Both the position numbers and the translations under genes were made by a program. Positions 15,923 through 24,455 of a stretch of 39,161 nucleotides of DNA are shown here, piece after piece (position 1 is the stretch's first letter; every line of letters begins with the position of its first letter). The notes under the pieces were generated by a model. The model saw only the letters and a list, made by a program, of their open reading frames with translations, made no database searches and was not told the origin of the DNA. This stretch comes from Thermobaculum sp042408415. Lineage in GTDB: Bacteria > Chloroflexota > Chloroflexia > Thermobaculales > Thermobaculaceae. The DNA lies in the NCBI GenBank assembly GCA_042408415.1, contig JBHORE010000192.1, positions 1 to 39,161 of the forward strand, written 5' to 3'.

Positions 15923-15956
15923 TCGGGAGGTTGAGGACAAGAAAGGCTTTTGTTGT
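15903..15956 (-). promoter_or_regulatory. TCAAC repeat promoter E (sulfotransferase)
   Basis: On the minus strand ACAAC starts at 15956 and TCAAC at 15934, 22 bp apart. The middle position (CTTTC at 15945) is degenerate. TAAGGT starts at 15908, 48 bp after the first half-site. The first half-site touches the stop codon of the acetyltransferase gene. Confidence 0.4.
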
Positions 15957-16519
15957 TAAAAGTCGGAGGTTTGCTGTCCTACACGCGCTATGTCATTTGG
16001 TGCAGCCTGAGGCGGGAATTGTTCCATCAGCACTGCCTGCAGGCGTCTTCTATCTGCCAGGATATCTGGAGGATAGCGAGTGCACCTGGCCACCGCGCGC
16101 TCTATGTATTGCTCGGTGGTACATATCGGCCTTGCTGGCACTCCCGCTACCACCGTACCAGGGGGCACCGACTTCGTCACCACGGCTCCCGCCCCCACGA
16201 TCGAGCCCCTGCCGATGCGGATGCCGGGCATAAGTATGGCCCTGGCGCCTATGAAGCAGTCGTCCTCTATGTCGATCCTTCCAAAGCGCATCATACCTTC
16301 GTACTGGGGTCTGCGCCTGAACACCCAGGTAGCACCGTCGTGGGTCAGAAAAGCCACGCCGTGGGAGATCGTCACGTTGTTGCCTATGCTTATCAAATAG
16401 GGCTCGCTCCCGAACTGGGGCTTGCCCATGATGCGCACGTTCTCCCCCAGCCTTAGTCCCTGCCTAGTGGCGCTGAGGAGCAACAACCTATTCCTCAACA
16501 CCCTAAGCCAACGCAGCAT
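15956..16519 (-). CDS. Hexapeptide-repeat O-acetyltransferase (WcaF/LbH family)
   Basis: A 187-residue left-handed beta-helix acetyltransferase. Motifs are SIGNNVTISHGVAFLTHDGA (His in THDG is the probable catalytic base), DCFIGARAILMPGIRIG, SIVGAGAVVTKSVPPGTVVAG and VPARPI. It would O-acetylate a sugar of the glycan from acetyl-CoA in the cytoplasm. The ATG follows a perfect AGGAGGTGA site by four bases. It is transcribed toward the sulfotransferase, so both polymer decorations lie together on the minus strand. Confidence 0.88.
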   Translation of the reverse strand: MLRWLRVLRNRLLLLSATRQGLRLGENVRIMGKPQFGSEPYLISIGNNVTISHGVAFLTHDGATWVFRRRPQYEGMMRFGRIDIEDDCFIGARAILMPGIRIGRGSIVGAGAVVTKSVPPGTVVAGVPARPICTTEQYIERAVARCTRYPPDILADRRRLQAVLMEQFPPQAAPNDIARVGQQTSDF

Positions 16520-16554
16520 AGCTCACCTCCTGTCGTGTATGTGTGTCGTTCTAT

Positions 16555-16608
16555 AGTCTAGTCACGTGTGGTATACAAAAGGTATATGTGTTTATTGTGT
16601 GAGGTTGA
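16555..16608 (-). promoter_or_regulatory. TCAAC-type promoter G (acetyltransferase)
   Basis: On the minus strand TCAAC starts at 16608 (with a second TCAAC at 16614), a weak TATAC sits at the third repeat position (16586), and TAGACT starts at 16560, 48 bp from the first. The middle half-site is not conserved. Other -10-like TATACC strings at 16586 and 16575 compete. Confidence 0.4.
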
Positions 16609-16647
16609 GGTTGACCGTCCTTGGGACAGCTGTGATGGGCAAAGGAC

Positions 16648-16701
16648 TGAACCCTTTCTCAACCTTGCATCTACGGCAGGATAACTAAGTTTCCCTAGGA
16701 T
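16648..16701 (+). promoter_or_regulatory. TCAAC triple-repeat promoter F (ABC exporter)
   Basis: Half-sites lie at 16648 (TGAAC), 16659 (TCAAC) and 16670 (TCTAC), each 11 bp apart. The -10 hexamer TAGGAT starts at 16696, again 48 bp from the first half-site. It serves the ABC permease and ATPase genes. Confidence 0.6.
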
Positions 16702-16740
16702 GTATGTTGACCTCTTGAGGGAACTCTGTAAGGAGAGAGC

Positions 16741-17622
16741 ATGGCCGCTAACGATGTTTTGGTGGATATGACGCGAAGGCAGCTGAGGCCTTCGCAGGTG
16801 GTGACCATAAAGCCCACCCGTGGCTGGCACCTGATCAACCTGCGCGAGCTGTGGGCATATAGAGAGCTGATATATTTCCTCACTTGGCGAGAGGTAAAGA
16901 TCCGTTACAAGCAAACGGCTATAGGCGCCGCTTGGGCGGTGCTGCAGCCGTTGGCGATGATGGTCGTGTTCCTACTATTTTTCAATAAACTAGCGAAGGT
17001 GGATAGCGGTCCGGTCCCTTACCCAGTGTTCGCGTACGCGGGCCTCATGCCCTGGCAGCTGTTCTCAAGGGCCATCACCAACGCTGCTAGCAGCCTGGTC
17101 ACCGATCGGAGGCTCATCACTAAGGTGTATTTCCCAAGGATAATCGTGCCGTCAGCTTCGGTGCTTGCGGGCATGGTGGACTTTGCGGTCTCCACGGGCC
17201 TGTTGGTCGTGCTGATGGTCATCTATGGGGTGAGGCCCGGAATAAGCTTGTTGATAGTGCCCTTGGTGCTAGTGCTCATGGTCATAACGGCGCTTGGAGT
17301 GGGTTTTTGGTTATCGGCGCTCAACGCCGAGTACCGCGACGTGGCCTATACCATGCCCTTCCTCAATCAGTTCTGGCTGTTCATCACTCCCGTGGTCTAT
17401 CCCACCAGTATGGTGCCGGAGGCCTGGAGACTGCTATATGGACTCAATCCGATGACCGGTGTGGTGGAGGGGTTTCGCTGGGCGGTGACCGGTGTGGGTC
17501 CGGCTCCATGGGAGCTAATGGCTCTGTCGGCCCTAGTTGGGGGAACCATATTCATAACCGGCATGGCATGGTTCAAGCGCTGTGAGCGCACCTTCGTTGA
17601 CGTCATAGGATCTGGAGGTTAG
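16741..17622 (+). CDS. wzm: ABC-2 type polysaccharide export permease (Wzm-like)
   Basis: A 293-residue permease with six membrane helices. It has the ABC-2 export signature FLTWREVKIRYKQTAIGAAWA before the first helix and ALNAEYRDVAYTMPFLNQFW before the fifth. These are typical of transporters for polysaccharides, teichoic acids or O-antigens. With the ATPase encoded five bases downstream it would export a finished, undecaprenyl-linked chain across the membrane. GGAGAGAGC precedes the ATG. The gene is divergent from the acetyltransferase and has its own TCAAC-repeat promoter. Confidence 0.92.
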   Translation: MAANDVLVDMTRRQLRPSQVVTIKPTRGWHLINLRELWAYRELIYFLTWREVKIRYKQTAIGAAWAVLQPLAMMVVFLLFFNKLAKVDSGPVPYPVFAYAGLMPWQLFSRAITNAASSLVTDRRLITKVYFPRIIVPSASVLAGMVDFAVSTGLLVVLMVIYGVRPGISLLIVPLVLVLMVITALGVGFWLSALNAEYRDVAYTMPFLNQFWLFITPVVYPTSMVPEAWRLLYGLNPMTGVVEGFRWAVTGVGPAPWELMALSALVGGTIFITGMAWFKRCERTFVDVIGSGG

Positions 17623-17627
17623 TTGAG

Positions 17628-18950
17628 GTGGCAGATGTGGCGATCCGCGCTGAAGGTCTAGGCAAGCGTTACTTCATAGGTGAGAAGCAGCGATATAAGG
17701 CGCTGCGGGATGTGCTGGCACAGGGCATGAGGGCCCCCATCAGGATGCTGCGCCATGCAGCTGAGGGCGATGCAGCTAGAGGCCGAAAGGGCCGCAAGCG
17801 CCCGGAGTTTTGGGCTATAAGGGATGTGTCGTTCGAGATCAAACAGGGAGAGGTCGTGGGCATAGTCGGCCGCAACGGCGCCGGCAAGAGCACCCTGCTA
17901 AAGGTCCTCTCTAGGATCACGGAGCCTACTACGGGCTATGCCGAGATCCATGGGCGCGTGGGATCGCTGCTGGAGGTGGGCACCGGTTTCCATCCCGAGC
18001 TCACAGGGCGTGAGAACATCTACCTCAACGGCGCCGTGCTGGGCATGCCCAAAACGGAGATAGAGCGCAAGTTCGATGAGATCGTTGAGTTCGCCGAGGT
18101 GGCCAAGTTTCTCGATACTCCCGTCAAGCACTACTCCAGCGGCATGTACCTGCGGCTCGCGTTCGCTGTCGCGGCGCACCTCGAGCCCGAGATCCTGCTG
18201 GTGGACGAGGTGCTTGCTGTGGGAGATGCTGCCTTCCAGAAGAAGTGCCTAGGGAAGATGGGGGACGTGGCCAAGGCCGGCAGAACGGTGCTCTTCGTCA
18301 GCCACAACATGGAGGCGATACTCAACCTCTGTCAGAGGGCTATCCTGCTGGAACGTGGTACCGTTGCTGCCGAAGGCGAGACGAGGGATGTCATAGAGAG
18401 GTACCTGAAAGGCGTAATGGCCAGCGCATCCATGCCTCTTGCCGAGCGCACGGACCGCAAGGGTAATCAGAGGCTCAAGTTTACAGGATTCGCCGTGGTG
18501 GATGCTGTCACCGGCGATCCTCTACCTCAACCCATGACGGGCCAGGACATCAAGCTGCTGCTGCACTATAGATCTGCTGATGGTAGGCCGCTAAGGAAAG
18601 TACACGTCTCCGTCCCTATCCACGGTATGTACGATGAGAAGCTGTTCCATCTGGCCTCCAACACCAGCGGCAGCGACTTCGAGGAGGCTCCCCCCGAGGG
18701 GACCTTCGAGTGCCTCATCCCTCGTCTGCCGCTCCAGCCCGGTAGATATACCTTCAATGTGTACGCAAGGGTCGGGTCGGACGTGGCCGATTGGGTGCAG
18801 GGCGCGGGCATCATAGATGTGGCTCCGGGAGATTTCTTTGGATCCGGTCGCCTCCCGCCAGCCAACCAAGGCTCGGTGTTGGTGGAGCATCGCTGGCAGG
18901 TCTCTGCGTCCGAGCGGCTGTACGTCCTCAGCGGTGATCGGGAGCTGTAG
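17628..18950 (+). CDS. wzt: ABC polysaccharide export ATPase with C-terminal glycan-binding domain (Wzt-like)
   Basis: A 440-residue Wzt-type protein. Residues 1-250 are the nucleotide-binding domain: Walker A GRNGAGKST, signature YSSGMYLRLAFAVA, Walker B ILLVDEVLAVGD and switch His in FVSHNM. Residues 270-440 form a beta-sandwich Wzt_C domain that in known systems recognises the capped end of the chain before export. That implies an end-modified polymer, consistent with nearby acetyl- and sulfotransferases. GTG start at 17628 behind GGAGGTTAGTTGAG. The stop codon lies in a strong hairpin terminator. Confidence 0.92.
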   Translation: MADVAIRAEGLGKRYFIGEKQRYKALRDVLAQGMRAPIRMLRHAAEGDAARGRKGRKRPEFWAIRDVSFEIKQGEVVGIVGRNGAGKSTLLKVLSRITEPTTGYAEIHGRVGSLLEVGTGFHPELTGRENIYLNGAVLGMPKTEIERKFDEIVEFAEVAKFLDTPVKHYSSGMYLRLAFAVAAHLEPEILLVDEVLAVGDAAFQKKCLGKMGDVAKAGRTVLFVSHNMEAILNLCQRAILLERGTVAAEGETRDVIERYLKGVMASASMPLAERTDRKGNQRLKFTGFAVVDAVTGDPLPQPMTGQDIKLLLHYRSADGRPLRKVHVSVPIHGMYDEKLFHLASNTSGSDFEEAPPEGTFECLIPRLPLQPGRYTFNVYARVGSDVADWVQGAGIIDVAPGDFFGSGRLPPANQGSVLVEHRWQVSASERLYVLSGDREL

Positions 18951-18962
18951 CTCCCGATCACC
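18933..18962. terminator. Perfect 14-bp hairpin between convergent genes
   Basis: GGTGATCGGGAGCT (18933-18946) pairs perfectly with 18949-18962 across a 2-base centre that opens to a small loop. It overlaps the ATPase stop codon and lies just before the convergent glycosyltransferase end at 18971. A short T-containing tail (TTCGTCT) follows on the plus strand. It probably stops transcription from both sides. Confidence 0.7.
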
Positions 18963-18970
18963 TTCGTCTG

Positions 18971-19975
18971 CTAGCTACCGTGAACCCTTCTGTACTCCTC
19001 ATAGCTGATCCCAAAGCAAGCTGCGATCATTCCCAAGGATGTCGCTATCCATTTGAGCCTCATGATGGCCCTGGTCTTGCCCTGCAGTACCAGCGAAGGG
19101 AGCAGCTTGATGGATTCCTGAAGGATGGATAGCACCGCTCTCATGATTAGCCCAATTAGGCTTCGTCGTAGCTCGGGCGGGAGGGCCTTCTCGCAGCGGA
19201 TCTTCGTGTTGCCTACCCTGTAGGCGCGTCTCATCACCCAGCCGAAGTTGCTTCTGCTTGGAGGGATGGTCTCCCACACCACGCTGCGGTCGCTCCAGAT
19301 CATATTCGCGCCAAGTCGGCTTAATGTTCTGAACAACATGGTGTCCGAGCCGCCGGTGAGCGCAAATCTAGGGTCGAAAGGCCCCTCAACCCAGTCCAGT
19401 AAATCCTTCCTGATGAGCACGTTAGATGTATGCGCCACTTCCAGTTTCCCTCCGTCCTCGGCCAACTTCTTCTCGAAGAGTCCAGAGTCCAGCACCCAGG
19501 AAGGGGGTTGAGACTCGAACTCAGGCAGCACCTTGCCTGCGACGACGTCGGCGTTGTAGAGTCTTTGGGTGTAGAGGAGTTCATCCAGCCAGGAGGGATC
19601 TGCGTACTCATCGTCGTCGATGAAGGCTATGAAGTCACAGTGCTTGGCCAGGGCCACTGCGTGGTTGCGGGCGTAGGAGATGCCCCTGGTGGGTTCGATG
19701 GAGTAGGTGATGGGCCATTTGGAGCATGGTTGGAGTTGTTGGACGATGGGCTGAGCTGAGGCGTTGGGGTCGTTATCGACGACGAAGATGGAGATATCTG
19801 GTTGGGGGTTACGGGAGAACTGGAGGAGTTGGAGGCTTTGGAGGCACCCGCACAGGCCCTGAGGGCGTTGATAGGTGATCACGCATATCCCCACGGCGAT
19901 TGTCTTCTGGATTAGTGAGCTTTGAAGTTCCTCTGACGAGTTCTCTACCTGGATAGCTGTACCCTCGTTTGCCAC
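18971..19975 (-). CDS. Glycosyltransferase family 2 (GT-A)
   Basis: A 334-residue GT-A enzyme. N-terminal VGICVITYQRP, IFVVDNDPNA (first Asp pair), ISYARNHAVALAKHCDFIAFIDDDE (the metal-binding acidic motif) and GGSD with a following acceptor region place it in family 2. A hydrophobic C-terminal stretch could dock to the membrane. It adds a sugar to the repeat unit; donor unknown. The GTG at 19975 has AAGGAG upstream. It is paralogous to the next gene on the minus strand, but has its own TCAAC-repeat promoter in the 147-bp gap. Confidence 0.88.
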   Translation of the reverse strand: MANEGTAIQVENSSEELQSSLIQKTIAVGICVITYQRPQGLCGCLQSLQLLQFSRNPQPDISIFVVDNDPNASAQPIVQQLQPCSKWPITYSIEPTRGISYARNHAVALAKHCDFIAFIDDDEYADPSWLDELLYTQRLYNADVVAGKVLPEFESQPPSWVLDSGLFEKKLAEDGGKLEVAHTSNVLIRKDLLDWVEGPFDPRFALTGGSDTMLFRTLSRLGANMIWSDRSVVWETIPPSRSNFGWVMRRAYRVGNTKIRCEKALPPELRRSLIGLIMRAVLSILQESIKLLPSLVLQGKTRAIMRLKWIATSLGMIAACFGISYEEYRRVHGS

Positions 19976-20030
19976 AGTTGACTCCTTGCTATAGGAGCTA
20001 TATCAACGAATCACATGATCATCAAGCATG

Positions 20031-20084
20031 ATTCTAAGATTGAGGTGGAAAGAAGATGTAGAAGATGCGTGGACCCAAGGTTGA
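20031..20084 (-). promoter_or_regulatory. TCAAC triple-repeat promoter H (family 2 glycosyltransferase)
   Basis: On the minus strand half-sites start at 20084 (TCAAC), 20073 (TCCAC) and 20062 (TCTAC). The -10 hexamer TAGAAT starts at 20036, 48 bp from the first half-site. The rest of the 19976-20122 gap holds only scattered inverted TCAAC/GTTGA copies. Confidence 0.6.
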
Positions 20085-20122
20085 ATTTCTATCTATCAAC
20101 CTTCACCGCTCTTTCTAAAGAT

Positions 20123-21043
20123 CTATTGGCTATTACTGTACTCATGATATTGATGCCCCATTAAACCCGCTAGTATCCCCACATTTGTCAATAGCTTCCC
20201 TAGTATCCTAGTCTTTGTTACCTTGTCACTACGTATTTCTAAAGGAATCCATAACATAACCCTTGCAAGTGAGAACAAGGCCTTGGCTACTAGGCGAAAG
20301 GAGCTTTGACGTATGTCAGGTGGCATCAAAGCTTCGCACACTGCAATAGTGTTGCCCTCTCGGTACTTGCGCTGCAGGTACCATGTAACCGTTGTGCGCT
20401 CAATAGGTATATGATCTGTAACTAAGGCTTCATTACACCATATAAGCTTGTATCCCCTTCTGGATAGCTGTAAAGTCAATAATCTATCTGATCCCCCGGT
20501 GGTCGCCAGCCTTGGGTCGAATGGGCCAGGTATCCTAAGCAATGTTGCAGTACGTATTAAGCAATTGCAGGTACTTGCCCAATGTATGCTTTCTCCTGTG
20601 GGCAACCTGCGTTTGTTAAAAAGTTGGCTTTGCTTTAGCCACTTAGGGGCCTGTCGATCAAACTCAGGTATTGCCGGTCCTGCTACTAGGTCAGCGTTAT
20701 ACCTACTTTGAGTTTCGAGCAGCTGGTTCAGCCAGTCTCTATGCGCGGTCTCATCGTCATCGATGAAGGCTATGAAGTCACAGCCTTGAGCCATCCTTAC
20801 TGCCCTGTTCCGGGCAAAGGGTATTCCTCTCCGTGGCTCTACATCGTAGTGTATGAGGAATGGTAGCTTTTCGCGCAAAGACTTCACCACTAGTCTGGCT
20901 GAACCCTTTGCATCGTTGTCAACTACGAATACCTCGACTATCAAGTCGCTATTGTAAGGTAGCTGTAGACGACCAAGACTTTCCAAACATCGTGCCAACT
21001 CTTGTATACGCTTGTAGGTGGCTATACATATACCTACTCTCAC
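20123..21043 (-). CDS. Glycosyltransferase family 2, AT-richer paralogue
   Basis: A 306-residue GT-A enzyme aligned along its length with the neighbouring family 2 gene: VGICIATYKRI, VFVVDNDAKG, IPFARNRAVRMAQGCDFIAFIDDDE, the ADLVAGPAIPEF segment and GGSDRLL. Its base composition is visibly lower in GC than the surrounding genes (roughly 45-50 % by eye), which suggests that it was acquired separately or diverged under different codon use. The GTG start at 21043 overlaps the stop of the upstream glycosyltransferase (GTGA), so the two are one transcription unit. Confidence 0.88.
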   Translation of the reverse strand: MRVGICIATYKRIQELARCLESLGRLQLPYNSDLIVEVFVVDNDAKGSARLVVKSLREKLPFLIHYDVEPRRGIPFARNRAVRMAQGCDFIAFIDDDETAHRDWLNQLLETQSRYNADLVAGPAIPEFDRQAPKWLKQSQLFNKRRLPTGESIHWASTCNCLIRTATLLRIPGPFDPRLATTGGSDRLLTLQLSRRGYKLIWCNEALVTDHIPIERTTVTWYLQRKYREGNTIAVCEALMPPDIRQSSFRLVAKALFSLARVMLWIPLEIRSDKVTKTRILGKLLTNVGILAGLMGHQYHEYSNSQ

Positions 21044-22047
21044 GGCTTAGCTACTAACCCTGCAAAAACCTTTCGGATATTCTCAGGACTGAGGACAGAG
21101 GTGTGTAGTTGCTGACGAAAGCCAATAGGCACAAAACTTACGCTAAGTGATCTAACGATCGCTGGCAAGCACTTCCATCTGTGGGATGCTAACGCTAGAC
21201 ATAGAGCTTCGACCGAGTGTTGCCTACTTAGTCTCGAATCTCCATGACTCCAAGTCATGTGAGCAGCGCGTAGCTGCAGATTGATCCTTATATCCGGTAG
21301 CAGATGGCCATATCTATGGGAGAATTCCTCATCAGCAAAGAGCTCACATAGCACAGATAAGTGTACGTCGAGCATCTTGGTGGCAGATTTTTTGGAGGTG
21401 ATGCTGTCTGTGTGTATCCTGTAGGCCGATATAGGCAGATCGACATAGCCTATCTTGTAGCGCTTAGCTATCCTCACCCAAAGCTCCCAATCTTGTCCTG
21501 TTGGTAGGTCGGCTCTGAAATCGCCGACTTCGGCGATCGCTGAATGCCTAATTAGTGTGGTGGAAGTGGTGATGTAGCTGTAAAAGAGCAGTGTATACAG
21601 CTCCTCTTTGCCGTCTCGAACGTAATTTCCCTGGATGTGAGGGGGCACGCGCACTCCTATCTTCCGACCATCTACTCCTATCTTGATGGATTGTCCGTAC
21701 ACCAGGCCGATCTCTGGGTCGGCTTCCATGAGGTCAAGTTGGGCTTGCAAACCTTCCCCCGGCAGCAGGTAATCGTCTGAGTCGAGAAACCGGATGTACC
21801 TGCCTCGCGCGGCCTTTATGCCCGTGTTCCTTGCAGCTCCAGCCCCTTGGTTATCTTGCCTAATGTACCTGGCGGTGGGCATCGTTGTCTCCACCACGCT
21901 TCTTATGTTCTCTGTGGAGCCATCGTCGACTACTATGACCTCCCAGTCGGGTGATGCAACTTCACTTAATGACAGCAGGCACTCGCGCAGGAGATGTGCT
22001 CGGTTGAAGCAAGGTATGATTACGGACACTCTGGGCTCTGTGGACAT
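21040..22047 (-). CDS. Glycosyltransferase family 2
   Basis: A 335-residue GT-A enzyme: VSVIIPCFNRAHLL at the N-terminus, VIVVDDGSTENI, GAGAARNTGIKAARGRYIRFLDSDD with the metal-binding DSDD, and LPTGQDWELWVRI in the acceptor region. The start at 22047 is preferred over an in-frame ATG at 22068 because GGAGGTGA lies between them and the predicted -10 box is too close to 22068. It is moderately AT-rich like the next gene. First gene of a two-gene minus-strand unit. Confidence 0.88.
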   Translation of the reverse strand: MSTEPRVSVIIPCFNRAHLLRECLLSLSEVASPDWEVIVVDDGSTENIRSVVETTMPTARYIRQDNQGAGAARNTGIKAARGRYIRFLDSDDYLLPGEGLQAQLDLMEADPEIGLVYGQSIKIGVDGRKIGVRVPPHIQGNYVRDGKEELYTLLFYSYITTSTTLIRHSAIAEVGDFRADLPTGQDWELWVRIAKRYKIGYVDLPISAYRIHTDSITSKKSATKMLDVHLSVLCELFADEEFSHRYGHLLPDIRINLQLRAAHMTWSHGDSRLSRQHSVEALCLALASHRWKCLPAIVRSLSVSFVPIGFRQQLHTSVLSPENIRKVFAGLVAKP

Positions 22048-22070
22048 GCGTGGATAAGTCACCTCCATGT

Positions 22071-22122
22071 TTCATAGGAATACCCTGCATATTCTGCATG
22101 CAAGAGGTTGAGCAACGGTTGA
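22071..22122 (-). promoter_or_regulatory. TCAAC repeat promoter I-minus (family 2 glycosyltransferases)
   Basis: On the minus strand TCAAC starts at 22122 and 22111, exactly 11 bp apart. The best -10 is TATGAA starting at 22076, 46 bp from the first half-site: two bases closer than at the other sites, and the only exception to the 48-bp rule. Confidence 0.45.
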
Positions 22123-22162
22123 GATACCGTCCAGCTTGTGATTCGCGGGAAGGCGTATTTGC

Positions 22163-22216
22163 TCAACTCGATCTTTACGTTGGCTCAACTACGAGTTGAC
22201 CTTTCATAGCTACACT
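22163..22216 (+). promoter_or_regulatory. TCAAC triple-repeat promoter I-plus (operon 22.2-29.6 kb)
   Basis: Half-sites lie at 22163 (TCAAC), 22174 (TTTAC) and 22185 (TCAAC). The -10 TACACT starts at 22211, 48 bp from the first. The operon start codon at 22245 follows GAGGAGG. Confidence 0.6.
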
Positions 22217-22244
22217 GCATACGTAAGTTCCCGGTGAGGAGGAT

Positions 22245-23366
22245 ATGTTGACGTCAGCTAAGGCCAAAGCGATCAGGGTCTGTGTGATCAGCGACGACCT
22301 CTCTGGCCCTCCGGATGAGGGTGTGAAGAAGTTCACCTGGGAGTTGGCTCGCGCGCTAAGTAAGATGGCTGACACCAGGCTTATCTCCACCAAAGGGCCG
22401 GTGGAGTTGCCTGGCGTGGTGCATGTGCCTGCCAGGAAGACTTTCCTAAGCTGGCGCTTGTGGAGGCATCTCAGAGCCTTTGACCCTGATGTGGTGATCT
22501 ACGCCTCTCGAGGTTCTGCCACCTTCTTCTCCTTCCTAAGGGCTGCGCTGCTGCGTATCTACCATCGCAGATCCAAGCTGCTGATGTTCGCACTGCAGAC
22601 ACGCAGACATCCCAGATGGCAACAAATGGTGATAAGGGCTTTACCACGTATGCTGATGTGCGTGCAGTCAAACAGCAACCAAGAGTACTTGCAGGCCCTG
22701 GGGCGCGATTGCCTGCTACTCCCAAGCGGCATAGACGGCAAGGTGTTTGCCCCCGTCTCTGAGGAGGAGCGCAGGGTCCTGCGCGAGCGTTATGGCCTTC
22801 GATGGGATGTGCCTTTGGTGCTGCACGTGGGGCATCTAGCTCGCGGCAGGGGAGTGACCTTACTTGGGGAGGTAGCTCGCCTGGGACTGCAGGCTGTGTT
22901 GGTGGCTAGCTCGAGCACCGAGCAGGACGAGCAGTTGGGAGCTGAGCTGAGCGATGCTGGCGTGCGAGTGATCACGCAGTATGTGCCGCACGTTGAGCAC
23001 TTCTATCAAATGTCGGACTGCTATCTGTTCCCCGTCAAGTCCACCGACAATTCAGTGGAGGTACCGCTCTCGGTGTTGGAGGCGATGGCCTGCGATCTCC
23101 CCGTGGTATCAACGCGCTTTGGTGGCCTCGAGAACATGTTTGATATGGGGAGGCATCCGGGCATACGGTTCTGCGACTCTGAAGATGAATTGTTGGAGGC
23201 GGTACAGCATATGGTGGGTATCAGGCCTGGGGGCAATAGACAGCTAGTGGCGCCATACACATGGGAAGCTATTGCCTCTCGGCTATTGCAGCAGTGTATT
23301 GGAGAAGAATGGCTGCCTGAGCCTGAGATCAAACGTGCTGGCCAGGAGGCGATCGTTAGATCTTGA
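22245..23366 (+). CDS. Glycosyltransferase family 4 (GT-B)
   Basis: A 373-residue GT-B enzyme. The N-terminal domain starts RVCVISDDLSGPPDEGVKKF. The donor domain has LVLHVGHLARGRGVTLL and the family 4 C-terminal pattern VEVPLSVLEAMACDLPVVSTRFGGL. The E-x7-E element is less standard (first Glu in NSVEVPLSVLE). It heads the second plus-strand operon and is divergent from the family 2 genes. Substrates unknown. Confidence 0.87.
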   Translation: MLTSAKAKAIRVCVISDDLSGPPDEGVKKFTWELARALSKMADTRLISTKGPVELPGVVHVPARKTFLSWRLWRHLRAFDPDVVIYASRGSATFFSFLRAALLRIYHRRSKLLMFALQTRRHPRWQQMVIRALPRMLMCVQSNSNQEYLQALGRDCLLLPSGIDGKVFAPVSEEERRVLRERYGLRWDVPLVLHVGHLARGRGVTLLGEVARLGLQAVLVASSSTEQDEQLGAELSDAGVRVITQYVPHVEHFYQMSDCYLFPVKSTDNSVEVPLSVLEAMACDLPVVSTRFGGLENMFDMGRHPGIRFCDSEDELLEAVQHMVGIRPGGNRQLVAPYTWEAIASRLLQQCIGEEWLPEPEIKRAGQEAIVRS

Positions 23367-23405
23367 TCAACTCGAAAGACGTGTTGAAGCTAGAGGAGAT
23401 ATAGC

Positions 23406-24455
23406 ATGGACGTGGGTGTGGCTCTAATTACGGGAGGTTGCGGGTTCGTCGGCAGGCATGTCCTCCAAAGGCTGGTGGATGATGGCTGGGAAGTGTGGGT
23501 GATAGATGACCTTTCGACGGGCACCTCTCCGGTTCATTGGTTGGACGAGACCTACAGGTCTTATACAGATGAGGGCTTTCTGAAGTACTCTCTGCCTAAG
23601 GGATCCAGAATAGTCTTCGTGCAAGGGGACGTTAGGAAGCTGCTAAGCTCTCCTCAAGTGGCGCGCAAGCTGCCGCAGTTCGACCTGGTGTTTCACCTGG
23701 CGGCCGTGGTGGGGGGGCGGATGAAGATAGATGGCGATCCGCTTGCTGTGGCCACGGACCTGGCCATAGATGCGGAGTTCTTCAACTGGGCGATAAAGGC
23801 TAGGCCTGCAAGGATACTCTACGCCAGCTCCAGCGCTGCTTACCCTATACACCTGCAGGGGAGCGAGGGCCACGTGGCCCTCAGAGAGGACATGATAGAT
23901 TTCGATCACGGCAGGTTGGGCATGCCCGACATGACTTACGGTTGGGCCAAGCTCACAGGTGAGTACCTAGCTAGGATAGCTGCCCAGAAGTACGGCCTAC
24001 ACGTGGCCTGCGTCAGGCCCTTCTCAGGCTATGGTGAGGATCAAGACGAGTCCTACCCAGTGCCTGCGATCGCAGCACGTGCCGCCCGAAGGGAAGATCC
24101 CCTCATCGTCTGGGGCTCCGGCCAGCAGGGAAGGGACTTCGTGCATATCGATGACTGTGTGGAGGCGATGCTGCGTGCCGTGGAGGTGATAGGCGACGGC
24201 AGCGCGGTCAACATAGGCTCCGGCAAGCTGACGACGTTTCTTGAGGTCGCAGCCATCTTCGCACGCCTGGAAGGATACGAGCCCGAGATCAAGCCCCTGG
24301 TAAACAAGCCTGTAGGGGTACAGGCGCGTTATGCTGACCCAAGCAAGGCACAGAAGTTGTTGGGATGGAAAGCTGCCATATCCATCGAAGAGGGGTTTGG
24401 AAGGGTGTTGGAGGCAGCAAGAAGGCGGCACGCGATGATCGTGGAGGCAAGGTGA
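23406..24455 (+). CDS. NAD-dependent nucleotide-sugar epimerase/dehydratase (extended SDR)
   Basis: A 349-residue extended SDR enzyme. It has the NAD motif ITGGCGFVGRHV, DDLSTG following beta-2, FHLAAVVGG, catalytic Ser in YASSSAAYP and YGWAK as the Tyr/Lys pair, then RPFSGYGEDQDESYPVPAI and GRDFVHIDD of the nucleotide-sugar domain. The insert around GGRMKIDGDP and the GYGEDQ string resemble GDP-mannose 3,5-epimerase and related enzymes. It supplies a modified nucleotide sugar for the cluster. AGAGGAGATATAGC precedes the ATG. Its stop overlaps the next start (TGATG). Confidence 0.88.
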   Translation: MDVGVALITGGCGFVGRHVLQRLVDDGWEVWVIDDLSTGTSPVHWLDETYRSYTDEGFLKYSLPKGSRIVFVQGDVRKLLSSPQVARKLPQFDLVFHLAAVVGGRMKIDGDPLAVATDLAIDAEFFNWAIKARPARILYASSSAAYPIHLQGSEGHVALREDMIDFDHGRLGMPDMTYGWAKLTGEYLARIAAQKYGLHVACVRPFSGYGEDQDESYPVPAIAARAARREDPLIVWGSGQQGRDFVHIDDCVEAMLRAVEVIGDGSAVNIGSGKLTTFLEVAAIFARLEGYEPEIKPLVNKPVGVQARYADPSKAQKLLGWKAAISIEEGFGRVLEAARRRHAMIVEAR

